Source: Pollenia angustigena
Lineage: Eukaryota > Arthropoda > Insecta > Diptera > Polleniidae
Assembly: GCA_930367215.1 (NCBI GenBank)
Contig: OV884059.1
Location: 68,543,393 to 68,607,392 of the forward strand
Reading direction: 5' to 3'
Length of the DNA: 64,000 nt
The notes under the pieces are model-generated. The model ran no database searches and had not been told where the DNA came from. It worked only from the letters and a program-made list of their open reading frames with translations. This document shows, piece by piece, positions 24,334-34,440 of this stretch (within the stretch, counting starts at the first letter, position 1; the number at the start of each line of letters is the position of its first letter). A program made the translations under genes and the position numbers.

Positions 24334-25032
24334 GGTGTTATGATACTTGCTATTTTTTGTATTGGATTTTTTTAGGATTGACTGAATGAAACAACAAATG
24401 CGAGAAAGAACAAGAAATACAATTTGATAAACAACCCCTTTTTTCTGAATGACATTTCTCATGTTTGTTTTTTTCTTTGACAAAAACAAAAAAAATGGCA
24501 AAAGCTTGGGCAGATAAAACTATTTTGTTTTTGATCAGTGAAATCAAGCACTTCATATGGGATTTCAAATCATAAATTTTCAATTAAAGAAAATACCCCG
24601 ATGTAATTCGTAATGTTTTACATTATTTGCATTAAATTTTATTTTTTATAAAAAAAATTGTTTGTGATTCCAAAATAAAATGTAAACAAAACAAACAATA
24701 CTGCCCACGTTTTTTGCCCACAAAAACCCGTCAAAAAAGCTAAAAATCGCAAAAGAAAAGTTAAAACCCGCTACTTTCGATCAAAAATTCAAAAAATTGG
24801 CAACAGTGCTAACAATTAATCTGGAAATTTCAATTTTAAGTTAAAAATGTTTGTATTTTTTTTTTGACAGTCTTAGATTATTTATCGATAACACATGTAT
24901 ATTTGTTTGACATTTCAAGATTTTTTATGATATAATCATACTCTTTACACTTAGTCAGTTTTCCTATGCAAATATGTTTGCACTGTTCTCCAATATAGAA
25001 AAAATACAAAAAATAGCAAGTATCATAACAGC
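24334..25032. mobile_element. 699-bp TTAA-flanked inverted-repeat element (piggyBac-type MITE)
   Basis: TTAA at 24330-24333 and 25033-25036 flank ends GGTGTTATGATACTTGCTAT and the complement of GCTGTTATGATACTTGCTAT; the terminal repeat is about 35 bp. No transposase reading. TTAA duplication is the signature of piggyBac-family mobilisation, which is the basis for the class call. Confidence 0.75.
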
Positions 25033-25200
25033 TTAAAGCTCATCAAATTTAATTTTCATTAAATTATTTTTTGAAGAAAGGAATATTATATTTATTATTA
25101 TTTTTTAAAACATTTTTAAATTTTTCATTCAAAACTAAATAAAGTTATTTTAAACGTCATTTTTATTTTAATACAAATTGTTGCTGATGTAGAACAAGAT

Positions 25201-25675
25201 TTAAGCACGAATAACAAAATCTTTTAAATTAAAATTTTGTATTCCCAAAAATTTCTTTGATAATAAACAGACAAGTGCACGGCTTAAAAAACTTAAACTG
25301 GCAACATGCTTTTGCAAGTTGTTTTTGTTTTCATTTTGTTTTTTCTTAACCTACTTACAACTACAATTAATGTTGGAAGAATTCCAATCAATTGTAGTGG
25401 GGAATGTTAGAAGAAATAAAGTCACTGTTTATTGTTAATGTTTTTTGTTTAAACTTTGATATTGTCACAAGTAGAACTGTTGCTTATAAGTCTTAAAAGT
25501 TTAACAGTTTTATTTGGTTTAATATCTTTAGTTTTTCTAAAATCTTTATGGATGAAGTTTCCTGATGATCTGGCCTAAGCAACCAGTGAAATGCGCATAG
25601 GAATAGCTTATCCCATCAACAATAAATTTCAGTGTTTTTATCAAGAATAAAAATTGGGAATTAAGCAACTTTAAA
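25201..25675 (+). mobile_element. Hammerhead-bearing repeat, copy A
   Basis: About 475 bp built of three parts in the order c-d-a. Part c, 25201-25263, starts TTAAGCACGAATAACAAAAT. Part d, about 25264-25380, has AAACTGGCAAC and ACTTACAACTACA. Part a, 25381-25675, starts ATTGTAGTGGGGAATG, contains the ribozyme and ends GGGAATTAAGCA. Copy B (32406-32748) has the order a-c, and copy C (37092-37466, minus strand) d-a and a trace of c. No protein is encoded. It resembles a Penelope terminal repeat or a retrozyme unit. Confidence 0.7.
25550..25613 (+). ncRNA. Hammerhead ribozyme motif, copy A
   Basis: Stem I pairs GGAT, AAG and TTTC (25550-25561) with GGAA, CTT and ATCC (25600-25613), with small bulges. 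The core CTGATGA is at 25562-25568. Stem II is CTGG/CCAG (25570-25573/25583-25586) with a U-U pair next to the core. GAA is at 25588-25590. Stem III is the self-complementary ATGCGCAT (25591-25598). A25599 precedes the predicted cut. A stem III this short is best formed between two tandem units. The U-U pair beside the core departs from canonical G-C. Confidence 0.65.
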
Positions 25676-26244
25676 AAAAAAACACAAGTAACATTTTTGT
25701 TTTAAAAATGAAAGGAAAATACATATATGAAATACTTTGGGAAGAAATAAGAATAAGAAATTGTTGCTCTCATTGTGAACAAAACTTAAAATAACATTCT
25801 GTATGAAGTTGTTTATGACGTTTATAATAATTTTATTTAGTTTTGAATTAAATACATGAAATACATACATATTGTAAAATTTTTAAACGGTATCTCTATT
25901 TAAAATGTGTGTGATCGCGAAAAAAATTTTTGCTCTTTTATGAACACCAATGAAAATGTTGCTGCCTATTGTGAACGAAGCTTTGAATATGAAATAACTA
26001 CAGACGCACTGTGGCTGAAAATTGAATTTCATCGGCCAAAAGTCCAATTTTTTGTCATCGCCGATTTCAAAAATTTTTATGCCATTCGATAGCAAACATA
26101 TTAGAACTAAGGTTTCCAAAAAACTAGATTAAAATATTGATAATTGTGGCTGTGGCATGCTGCTGGAAACAAATATTTTATGTTGTTTTAGAAAAAAATT
26201 AATTTTTGTAAATTTGATCAGAACTAAATTACGATTTCTCGCAA
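25676..26244. other. Non-coding stretch
   Basis: Only short ORFs on both strands, for example 25907-26092, with no recognisable motif. Confidence 0.45.
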
Positions 26245-27320
26245 ACCGTTATCAATAATGGGTCGAAATTTTTTTTGTTATATTAGTGGGATAGTAGTCT
26301 TTAAAAAGTGGTTCATTACATCACTGTATCATTTATACCTGATGTGCTATTAAATGTTTCCCCAGGTTCTATATTTTAGTTAAATCCGAATTTTAGAGGA
26401 GTAGAACTTGTTAGGGTCAAAATGGGTTAAAGAGATTTTAGTACCATCAGAAAGCTGAAAGTGTCCTCTTTAACCCCATATATACTTGTTCAACTGTTTG
26501 GAACTGTCTGTTGAACACTTTTTTCATTTTAATGAAATTACTCGCAACATTTTTTTTTGCTATTTTTATTTAAGCTGCTCATATGACTGAAATATAACAC
26601 AAGGGTTTACGAACGTTTTGTTTTGAAAAATTATTTTGCTTCTTATGAACGGCTGAACATATTTGAATGAAATTTTGAACTGTCATAGCCGGATAGCTTT
26701 TGAGTTGAATTTAAAGAATGGAGGGTCGGGAGTGTGACTTGCGGACCTCTAAAATTGGTAAACTCGGAAATTCAAACTTTTAAAAAATTCACCAAAAATA
26801 TTTTATGGATTTCAAAAAAAATTAGATTTAAGGTGTGCTACAAAAAATATGCTTAAATTTTTAGGTTATCTCCTTTGCCTTTGGAGATATTCGGATAAAA
26901 CGGATTTTTTGGCTTGATTTTATAACGGTTTTTCTAGTTTTTTAATCGGATGGATTATGTTTTATGTCAAACTCTTATCAATAGTGGCTTCAACATTTTT
27001 TATATTGGTAGTAAAGCAGTCTTCAAACAATGTTATGTTGTATTACTGTACCGTTTATACCTGCTGTGTTATTAAATATTTTTTCAGGTTCTCTATTGTA
27101 GTCAAATTTAAATTCAGAAGTATAGAATTTATGAGGGTCAAAAGGGGTAAGAGAGATTTTACTAGCTGTAGGAAGGTGAAAGTATCTACTTTAAACCCAA
27201 ATGCACTTTTGTACCTGTTTGGACCAGCCTATAGAACACTTTTTTAGTTTGTGTAAAATTATTCGCAACATTTATTTTGCTCTTTTTATTTTACCTATTC
27301 ATATGACTGGAATATAAATG
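26245..27320 (+). repeat. Diverged direct duplication of a ~350-bp segment
   Basis: 26245-26600 and 26972-27320 share a series of blocks in the same order: TTATCAATA, TTTATACCTG, TATTAAAT, CAGGTTCT, AGGGTCAAAA, TTTAACCC/TTTAAACCC, GAACACTTTTTT, CGCAACATTT and TCATATGACTG. They are separated by about 370 bp of other sequence. Divergence is substantial, so the duplication is old or both are copies of one family. Confidence 0.75.
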
Positions 27321-27363
27321 TACCAAGCCAAGTTGTGCTAGGTATTTTATATTATATAATTAC

Positions 27364-29611
27364 CAGGGCAAGGGACTTCATGCAAATGCATGTTTGTTGT
27401 CGGCACTCTGAGACCCACCTTAAGTTAATATCTTTGCGAATCACAATATTTCCAGTAAAATGGCATCAATTTGTTAGTGCATATTTTTACATATTTTGCT
27501 TTAATTGCATGTTTTTGCATATTTTGATATAAATGCATATTTTTCGTCATATTTTGTTATAAATTCACATTTTTCGTCATATTTTGTAATATTTATAAAA
27601 AAAAAAATTGCTCTTTTCTTAGTTTTTTGTTTAGAAATATCTTTCTGTTCAAGGCGAATTCATTATAAGGTGTAGTCAGTGAATCAGCTGGTTATAGTTG
27701 TTTCAGCCCTGAAGCTGTCAAACAGTCAAAATAGTATGGGAAAATCTGCTAACTTCGACATTTTCAAGGAGCAAAAACAACATGTTGGTGTTTGGTACTG
27801 AATTACCTACATTTTATTATAAATTCACCTTGTTTCTTTTACTTTTAAAAAGTAGCACATACAAAAATTATACAATTTGTATAATTGTGCACATAATTGT
27901 AGAAGTAACAATAAAACAGTTTTTGACATTTCATTTTGTTCGCGGTTTTTTTTACTTGAAGAAACGGCAAATAAAAATAATGTTCGGCGAAGAAAAAATA
28001 GAACTCAACATAATATTTTTGATTTACGGTGTAAGAAGTATGACCTAAAATCCAAAAAGTATTAATAAAAAAAATTGGTTCTAAGGAAAAAAATGCCAAA
28101 AGAAAAAATATCAAAAAATAATCTTTTAAATAAGTGTGTTTTTGAGTCTTCAAAATAGAGGGGAAAGTACTTTTTTGCAAAGTTTACAAAAAGGTGTTTC
28201 ATTTAAAAATTTCAAGTAAATCAGCACCTTCAAAGCCAGAAACACAAAGATTTATAATTTATGAAAACGTTTCGCAAACTTTAATTTCAAGAAAATCAAC
28301 TTTTGGGGATAAGACTAGCAAATTTAGTTTTGAATTGTATAATGCTCTGGTGTATGCAGATATACCTCTATATATTAGCTAATTAACCAAAATTATAGAA
28401 TTTTTTTAAACAAATATAACAATGAAACCATTCCTACGGAAACAACCCTTATAAAAACTTATATCGCCAAGTTGTACACTATACAACTATGTGACATTGT
28501 TGAAAGAATTAAGTGACATAATTTGTGGCTATCTATTGACGAAGCAATGGACACTGAACGACGTTTTGATGTCTACGTAATTAGGATCTTGAATGCAGAA
28601 GAAGAACAGAGTAAACACAAATTTTTGTTAAATATCGTAAAGTTGGAAAAGGTGGATCATGCTTCAATAGCTCGAACTTTCAAAGATTCAATTTCTCTTT
28701 TAGAATCCTTTAATTAAAATAAAATTTTGCTCTACTTGACCTTTTTTTTAAGATGTCTTACTCAAAAATGTTACATGTCACATGCTAAGCTCATGCTATG
28801 CATAAAAGTTTTTAAAGTCACCTTTCCGTTTCAACCATGTATAACAAGATGGGGTACCTGTTTGCAGGCAGTTGAGTATTATGCCAAAAATTTTGAAGAA
28901 TTTAAAGATGTGGTAAATAATTTTAACGAAAATAATGCAGTCACGATAAAAAAGTAAACAATATTTTAAATGTACCTAATATAAAGGCTCAATTAGAATT
29001 TATACACTCAAACAATGGGTTTCTAGTCGAGACAATAACCGAACTTCAGGGGTTTAAATCATTGAACACCTCGGTTAAACTCGTTGATGACGCTGTCATT
29101 AAAATAAGAAAAGTTGAAGGTCAAATCGGCGAAAAAATAAAAGCCAAAATTTATGCAGTTTTAAAAAAGAATGTCGGATTTAAAAAAGTTAAAGAAATTG
29201 GTAATATTTTTAATATACGTTCCAGTGAAGAAAAAATTGCAGACAATGAATACTCTACAAAGGAGTTGACCACTTTTAAATATCCACCTATTACATCCGT
29301 TGATGTCGAACGAACATTTTCAATGCTTAAAACTGTTTTAAAACCAAATAGAATGAGTGTTACATTTGATAACTTAAAAAAAAAACTTATTTATTTATAT
29401 ATGTAAATATATCTTTATCTACTACTACTTTTTAAACTAAGTTTTTAAAACTGAATGAAATGTATTTATGTTTTTTTTTTTCTTAAATATGGTTAAATAA
29501 ATATATTTTTAATGCATATTTTTTACTTTTATTTTTGCATATTTCACTATTTTTATTGCATGTTTTATGCGCATATTTTGCGATTTTAAGTGCATGAACT
29601 TCCTTGCCCTG
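27364..29611 (+). mobile_element. hAT element with exact 8-bp target duplication
   Basis: ATAATTAC occurs at 27356-27363 and again at 29612-29619. Between them the element begins CAGGGCAAGGGACTTCATGC and ends with the complement of CAGGGCAAGGAAGTTCATGC. Short subterminal GCATATTTT repeats recur at both ends. The 2.2-kb body carries a decayed transposase in the same orientation. A related hAT lies at 40799-44199. Confidence 0.92.
28100..29406 (+). pseudogene. hAT transposase relic
   Basis: Recognisable blocks in order: LYNALVYADIPLY near 28340 (pre-catalytic helix), WLSIDEAMDTERRFDVYVIR at 28526 with the first catalytic Asp, and KFLLNIVKLEKVDHASIA. CITRWGTCLQAVEYYAKNFE lies near 28840, and the C-terminal dimerisation block SVDVERTFSMLKTVLKPNRM with LKKKLIYLYM at 29300-29404. 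Frames switch around 28385, 28725 and 28957, and the segment around the second Asp is poorly preserved. The protein normally cuts hAT ends and integrates with 8-bp duplication, which matches the flanks of this copy. Confidence 0.8.
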
Positions 29612-29714
29612 ATAATTACCAATACCTGTGGGATTTTAAGCGTACTTTAGCCCAATTTAGTTTTTTATTCTACCTTATTATGCTACCTAGGAACACAGTA
29701 TAACGCAAGCTATG

Positions 29715-29750
29715 TATAAAAGCCAGTGGTATTCGAATAAAATCTCAGTT
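29715..29750 (+). promoter_or_regulatory. Core promoter: TATA box and arthropod initiator
   Basis: TATAAAAG at 29715-29722 and TCAGTT at 29745-29750. The predicted start A is 29747, placing the TATA box 32 bp upstream, the canonical spacing for insects. An open frame starts about 50 bp downstream, which supports a real promoter. Confidence 0.65.
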
Positions 29751-29794
29751 GTTAAAATATATCTTAGCAATAACAATCTAATTTTTAAACATCT

Positions 29795-30313
29795 ATAAAA
29801 ATTGAGAGCTTCAGCTATAAAGAATTATCCGAAGAGTAATTTAAAAATAAAAAGGAGGAAGATGTTTTAAGTTACATTGAAGGAAAACTCAATTTATATT
29901 CCTGCAGCACTGAAATACGATCGGAACTGCAAAATAATATAATCGATTTCGTCAAAAACTTAAAAAAGCGGTTCAAACAAGTTGGATGGAGTAAACCTAG
30001 ATTTTACAACAGTTTTGCAAACTGGTTAGATGGCGAACTCAGTGTCCAGATATCTTCAGAAGGTACAAATGAAAAGAACCTTGGGAGGCCAAATAAATCA
30101 CTTGAGAACTGTAGCGATAGATCTAAAAGGCGGAAGCTTAAGGATATCAACGAAGAAATCGGAGATACAAGTATTCAAGAAGCTTTGCTATATCAACTGC
30201 GATCACAAAAAGAACTCACAAAAGTCGATATTATTGAAAAAGTTTTTATCGCTAGTCCCAAGAGAACAAAACGGATTCTTAAGATTCTTTTGTCCTTATT
30301 GTTATTTAAATAA
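29795..30313 (+). pseudogene. Unidentified gene with basic SKRRK segment, one in-frame stop, start codon lost
   Basis: A single frame of about 173 codons runs from ATA at 29795 (possibly a mutated ATG) to a TAA at 30311-30313, with only one internal stop (29837-29839). The protein is hydrophilic: an N-terminal acidic/helical part (SYIEGKLNLYSCSTEIRSEL), WSKPRFYNSFANWLDGEL, then GRPNKSLENCSDRSKRRKLK, a likely nuclear-localisation signal, and IASPKRTKRILK near the end. I recall uncharacterised proteins with a similar GRP-K-(S/F)-SxRSKRRK layout in multicopy in arthropods and cnidarians, but cannot name the family. The promoter upstream and the single stop suggest a recently inactivated gene, possibly from a mobile element. 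Confidence 0.6.
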
Positions 30314-30857
30314 AAAAAGAAAAAAAAAATTTTTAAAATTTACACTTATTTATTTTTTTAATCTAAAAAGTTTTCTAGTGGAACTGGTTCCAGTTGAACC
30401 TGTTGTAGAGTTGATAATGTAGAAACCCATTCACAAAATGATCATAGGTATTATTACATGCCTATACATTTTTTTTAAAGGTATAGTGGCATATACGAGG
30501 CGAATGTATATGCATATAAAGAAAATATGAATACGAATTTCTCCAGAAATATATAAAAATGTTTATATTTTTCAAAAGAAAACGTTAAGTGTATGCTTGT
30601 AGAAGCAATTTATAGTCAGTTTGACATTTTTACTCCCATATGCCCTATTCAAAATCAAATTTTTCAAACAAAAAAAAAAAATTATTTGAGTAAAAAATTC
30701 TAATAATTCAGCACACCGATTTTTATACATTTAGAACAGTAATGTTTTCTAATATGTCCATTATTTTCTAGAAAATTCTGAGCAATATCGCATGGTAAAT
30801 TATATTGCCTTAATTGAACAAAAAAAAATTTAAAGCCGTTTTCCGGGATTGGGAATT
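30314..30857. other. A+T-rich non-coding stretch
   Basis: Begins with an AATAAA and A-run at 30308-30330, a possible poly(A) signal for the preceding gene. Nothing else recognised. Confidence 0.45.
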
Positions 30858-31161
30858 TGGGTATTTGTTTATCAAAAATGGGGATGTTTTTCAGTCCACT
30901 GTTTTAAGAACTTTTTAATCTACATAACTGCCAAAATTCATTATGATACCTTTATTCATGTTAGATTTATAGAAATTAAAATATAGTGTAAATGAATAAA
31001 AGGGCTTTCAATATGAGTAAAAAATAATATTTTTAAGGTTTGACATTCTATAAATCTGACATGAACAAAGATATGCTAACGAAATTCGGCAGTTATGTAG
31101 ACTAAAAAGTACTTAAAACAGTGGGCTGAAAAAAATCCCACTTTTTTAATAAAAAAATACC
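30858..31161. mobile_element. Foldback-type palindromic element
   Basis: Two arms of about 100-115 bp are inverted copies: CAGTCCACTGTTTTAAGAAC and CTACATAACTGCC on the left answer GGCAGTTATGTAG and TACTTAAAACAGTGGGCTG on the right. The loop is about 70 bp. No ORF. Confidence 0.75.
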
Positions 31162-31619
31162 ATAGTTCTCAATCTCAATCATTAGCATTTTCATACTAAA
31201 TGCTAAAAAACATCAAAAGTTCAACTTTGACCTTAAATTTCTCAACAACTACTGAACGGATTATACAAAATTATAACTGTAAAAAAGTTCAAGAAGTCTT
31301 CTCTCCTGCAAAAAAAAAATTGCAAAATTATCTCTATCGGTTCAAAAGTTACAGATTTTTGGCCGATGAAAAACAATTTTCAGCCACTGTGAGACGTATG
31401 TACATATTTGAAAATTAATGATTAGCTTTTTCCTTCAATATCGGCTTATCATATAAAAGATTTGCCAAATATTATTAATATTATGAATTAAATAACAGCG
31501 TTAACAAAAGTCATAAGACTACATTCTAAAATTGTTAAATTTAAAAAAAAAAAAAAAAATAGCAAGTAAGAAAATAGCAAATACTACACCACAATATACA
31601 TATATAGACTATTTGTCGA
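31162..31619. other. Non-coding stretch
   Basis: No recognised element; contains long A-runs near 31310 and 31545. Confidence 0.45.
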
Positions 31620-32405
31620 GAGTGAAGCTAATGTGAGCCCCAGGGGTAATCCTGGATTCGCCAGAACAAAATTATGTGATGAAGTTAACCCTCTTGTAAA
31701 AGTTCGATGTGCCAATTATTATTTAGATATCTTCATCTATGCATAGACATGTATATGAGATTTGTTTGTTTTTAAGTGATTTTAGGAAGGCGCTTTATGT
31801 GGGACCTAAAGTTATTTAATTTGGACCTACCAGCACTATATTTTGTAATGACATAGAAGCTATTGTGAAAGTTATTGTCGCCAATTTGTATATCACTAAC
31901 AACACTCATGAGTTATGGCATTAAAAGCTATTTCCGTGAGTGGTATTTTTTTGAGATCTAAGGTCAAACAAGGACCACATAAAATTTAGTAGGATGTTTA
32001 AGCTTGCGGTTAGATAAGTTTGTACCAAATTTAATCTAAATAACAACAAAAAAAGAAAGTTTATGGTCACAAAGACTATTCCGGTACGATGTTTAATGGG
32101 AGCAGTGTTGGGCAAAATACATGGTTTGCGGTATTTAAAATACAAAATCTTTGCTGGTCATGTATTTAAAATACAAAGTACTTTCAGGTTATGTATTTAA
32201 AATACAAAATACAAAATACTTCCACGTCATGTACATGTATTAGGGATAATAAACGGGAAATCCCGAATCCCGGGATTTATTTTTATTGATCCCGGGATTT
32301 TTCGGGATTGTTAATATATTAAATTTTGTGTCCATTCGGTTGTATTTTTATTTTTATAATTCTTATTTTTCTTTTTTTTAAATAAATGTTATATATAAAT
32401 AATAC

Positions 32406-32748
32406 TAGTTGTAGTGGGGAATGTAAGATGAGATAAACCCACTGTTTATTGTTGATGTGTTTTGTTTAAACTTTGATATTGTTACAAGTAGAACTGTTGC
32501 TTATAAGTCTTATACGTTTAACAGTTTTATTTGGTTTAATATCTCTAGTTTTTTTAAAATCTTTATGGATGAAGTTTCCTGATGATCTGGCCTAATCAAC
32601 CAGTGAAATGCGCATGTGAATAGCTTATCCCATCAACAATAAATTGCAAGTGTTTTTATCAAGAATAAAAACTGGGAATTAAGCACGAATAACAAAATCT
32701 TTGGAAATTTAAATTTTGTATTCCCAAAAATTGAAATTACTTTTTGAT
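32406..32748 (+). mobile_element. Hammerhead-bearing repeat, copy B, with 12-bp target duplication
   Basis: TATAAATAATAC occurs at 32394-32405 and 32749-32760. The 343-bp insert begins TAGTTGTAGTGGGGAATG (part a of copy A) and, after GGGAATTAAGCA, continues into CGAATAACAAAATCTTTGG (part c of copy A, which in copy A lies upstream). A 12-bp duplication fits target-primed retrotransposition rather than the DNA elements around it. Confidence 0.85.
32567..32630 (+). ncRNA. Hammerhead motif, copy B (probably inactive)
   Basis: Same layout as copy A: CTGATGA, CTGG/CCAG, GAAA, ATGCGCAT. The residue before the cut is G, which hammerheads do not tolerate, and the first stem I pair is lost, so this copy is probably dead. 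Confidence 0.6.
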
Positions 32749-32952
32749 TATAAATAATACCTTTTGAAAATTCATAAGTAAATAAAAATGTGTTGTTTAT
32801 TTGAAAAAAAAACCCCAAAATCCCGGGATTTTCTAAAATCAATCCCGTTTGTCATCCCTAACATGTATGTATTTAAAATACGAAATACACCATTTTTATT
32901 CAAACCCAAAAAATACATTAGATAAAACTAATTCACAAAACAATTGTTTCCT

Positions 32953-33645
32953 TTAATATATATTATATATATATATATTAAAAGTGGCATCAAACAAACA
33001 GTTTCTTGTCGGAGAATAAATAAAACCTGCTGAAGAAAATGATCTTTCTACAGGTCCTGATGAGCACAAACTTGTATTAAATTCTATGAATACTCTTTTT
33101 TTATTTGGATAGCTGTGAAGAGTGATAATGTCTTTGCTCTTGTCGCTGAGGAAACTGACAAATTCCAACTCCAAATTTGATGTCCCAGATTCACCATCAT
33201 CCTTATCTACAAAAACAACAAAATCATCGTCTTCTTTACTGGTGCTTCTACTTCTGATATTTCCAGGTGTCATTTAAAGTTTTTTTGTAATTTTCCTCCA
33301 GAGTATAAATTGCAAGATTTTGGATTCTTTGCCTTTCTTCTGTCGTGATGTTTTCTGGCAGCCAACGCATCTTATAACCAGGATGATAACAGAAGGCCAA
33401 ATAGCTCTATTTATTTTCGGTGATAGTTTAAAAAACTTATCGAATCTTTTTTCCAAGCTCTCTTTTAGTAGTGGTATAATAGGACTTAAATGTCTTGAAT
33501 TGTTTTCATTCAACCGATTTAATCTTGTTCTAACAGACATTAAAGTCGCCAAAAGTGTTCCGTAATAAATGTTGTTACCCTGAAAATAATCTAAAGCAGT
33601 GGCAATGGGTTTCAAAACTACAATGAATTCCTCTAAATATTCCAT
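32953..33645 (-). pseudogene. hAT transposase relic (C-terminal half)
   Basis: The minus strand from 33645 reads MEYLEEFIVVLKPIATALDY, IYYGTLLATLMSVRTRLNRL, HLSPIIPLLKESLEKRFDKF and AIWPSVIILVIR. After a frame change near 33274 it reads FIEFNTSLCSSGPVERSFSS, AGFIYSPTRN and a stop. SGPVER-FS-AG is the hAT C-terminal dimerisation motif. The N-terminal zinc finger and first catalytic block are missing, lost to deletion, so the copy could move only with a helper. Confidence 0.82.
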
Positions 33646-34284
33646 TTCTATAGCCGCGAAAGAGCTCGCCTTACTTAACTTACCAAATAATTCTTATAAT
33701 TTGGATATACTTTCATAACTTGTGCTATAGAATCATACAAAGAGTTCCATCTGCAGAAATCTTTTATGATGTTTTTAAACTAACTACTTCTATTTTTTTT
33801 ATGTTTTTTAAATACAAAATACTTGCTGGACATGTATTTAAAATACAAAATACTTGCACGTCATGTATTTAAAATACAAATACAAAATACGTATTTGTAT
33901 TTTAAATTCGTATTTTAGTGTATTTCAAATACTGCCCAGCCCTAAATGGGAGCCATGTGAAATTATAGAATAATTCTCACCTTTTTCAATATTCTTCTTC
34001 CTGGTGACAATTGAATTCGATGTACACAATTCCATCAATTATATTCGAAATTGAGAACTTTACATTGCGCACATGGTTTCATGGACATCGTAAGATCGAC
34101 TTAAAATTAATTTTCGAGTTCTAAAATGTGTGTCTAGGACCAATATTTTAAGGTGTTACAAACGTCACTACCAAAATGTTATAGCCAAGGTTTATGTATA
34201 ACAAACGTTTATTTCTTTAATTAAACTAAACACTTACATTTCGACAGTTTATTGTGGAGAAAATTTTATCTATTCTATTCTACA

Positions 34285-34410
34285 TTGAAATAAATCAGGT
34301 GCGTGGTCTTAGCCGGCGGAATTTTCTGCCACTCCTCCTTGATTGCTTCCTTTAGTCTTGCCTGACATTGTTCTCTGGCAGATCTTTCTTTGCAAGGCTT
34401 CCAGATACAT
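34285..34410 (-). pseudogene. Tc1-like transposase C-terminal scrap
   Basis: The minus strand reads CQARLKEAIKEEWQKIPPAK, TTHLIYFNV and a stop. The EEW-KIPP-K---LI pattern is the helix before the C-terminus of Tc1 transposases. No flanking terminal repeats are identified. Confidence 0.5.
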
Positions 34411-34440
34411 TTTTTTATACACCCCAAATTAAAGAAAAAG

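Larger units (their letters stand above)
32241..32860. mobile_element. hAT-like element nested in a hAT
   Basis: ACATGTAT at 32233-32240 and 32861-32868 flank ends TAGGGATAATAAACGGG and the complement of TAGGGATGACAAACGGG. Inside are palindromic AATCCCGGGATT motifs near both ends. Its own body is mostly a further insertion, the ribozyme repeat at 32406-32748. Confidence 0.88.
32103..33944 (-). mobile_element. hAT element with exact 8-bp target duplication, holding a nested element
   Basis: AATGGGAG at 32095-32102 is repeated at 33945-33952. Ends are CAGTGTTGGGCAAAATAC and the complement of TAGGGCTGGGCAGTAT. Multiple ATGTATTTAAAATACAAAAT subterminal repeats lie inside both ends. It encodes a transposase relic on the minus strand and is interrupted by a second element at 32241-32860. 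Confidence 0.9.
31620..34180. repeat. Dispersed repeat interrupted by a hAT
   Basis: The parts at 31606-32102 and 33945-34180 correspond to 56870-57520, which is uninterrupted: both have TTTGTCGAGAGTG/TTTTTCGAGAGTG on the left, GGTCACAAAGACT/GGGCACAAAAAGT near the junction, then CCATGTGAA, TGACAATTGAA and TAGGACCAATATTT. The other copy gives the empty site for the hAT insertion. Confidence 0.7.

Noticed and set aside
29640..30420. LTR retrotransposon, suggested by the TATA/initiator pair
   Set aside because: No second LTR, no primer-binding site and no TG...CA ends could be found.
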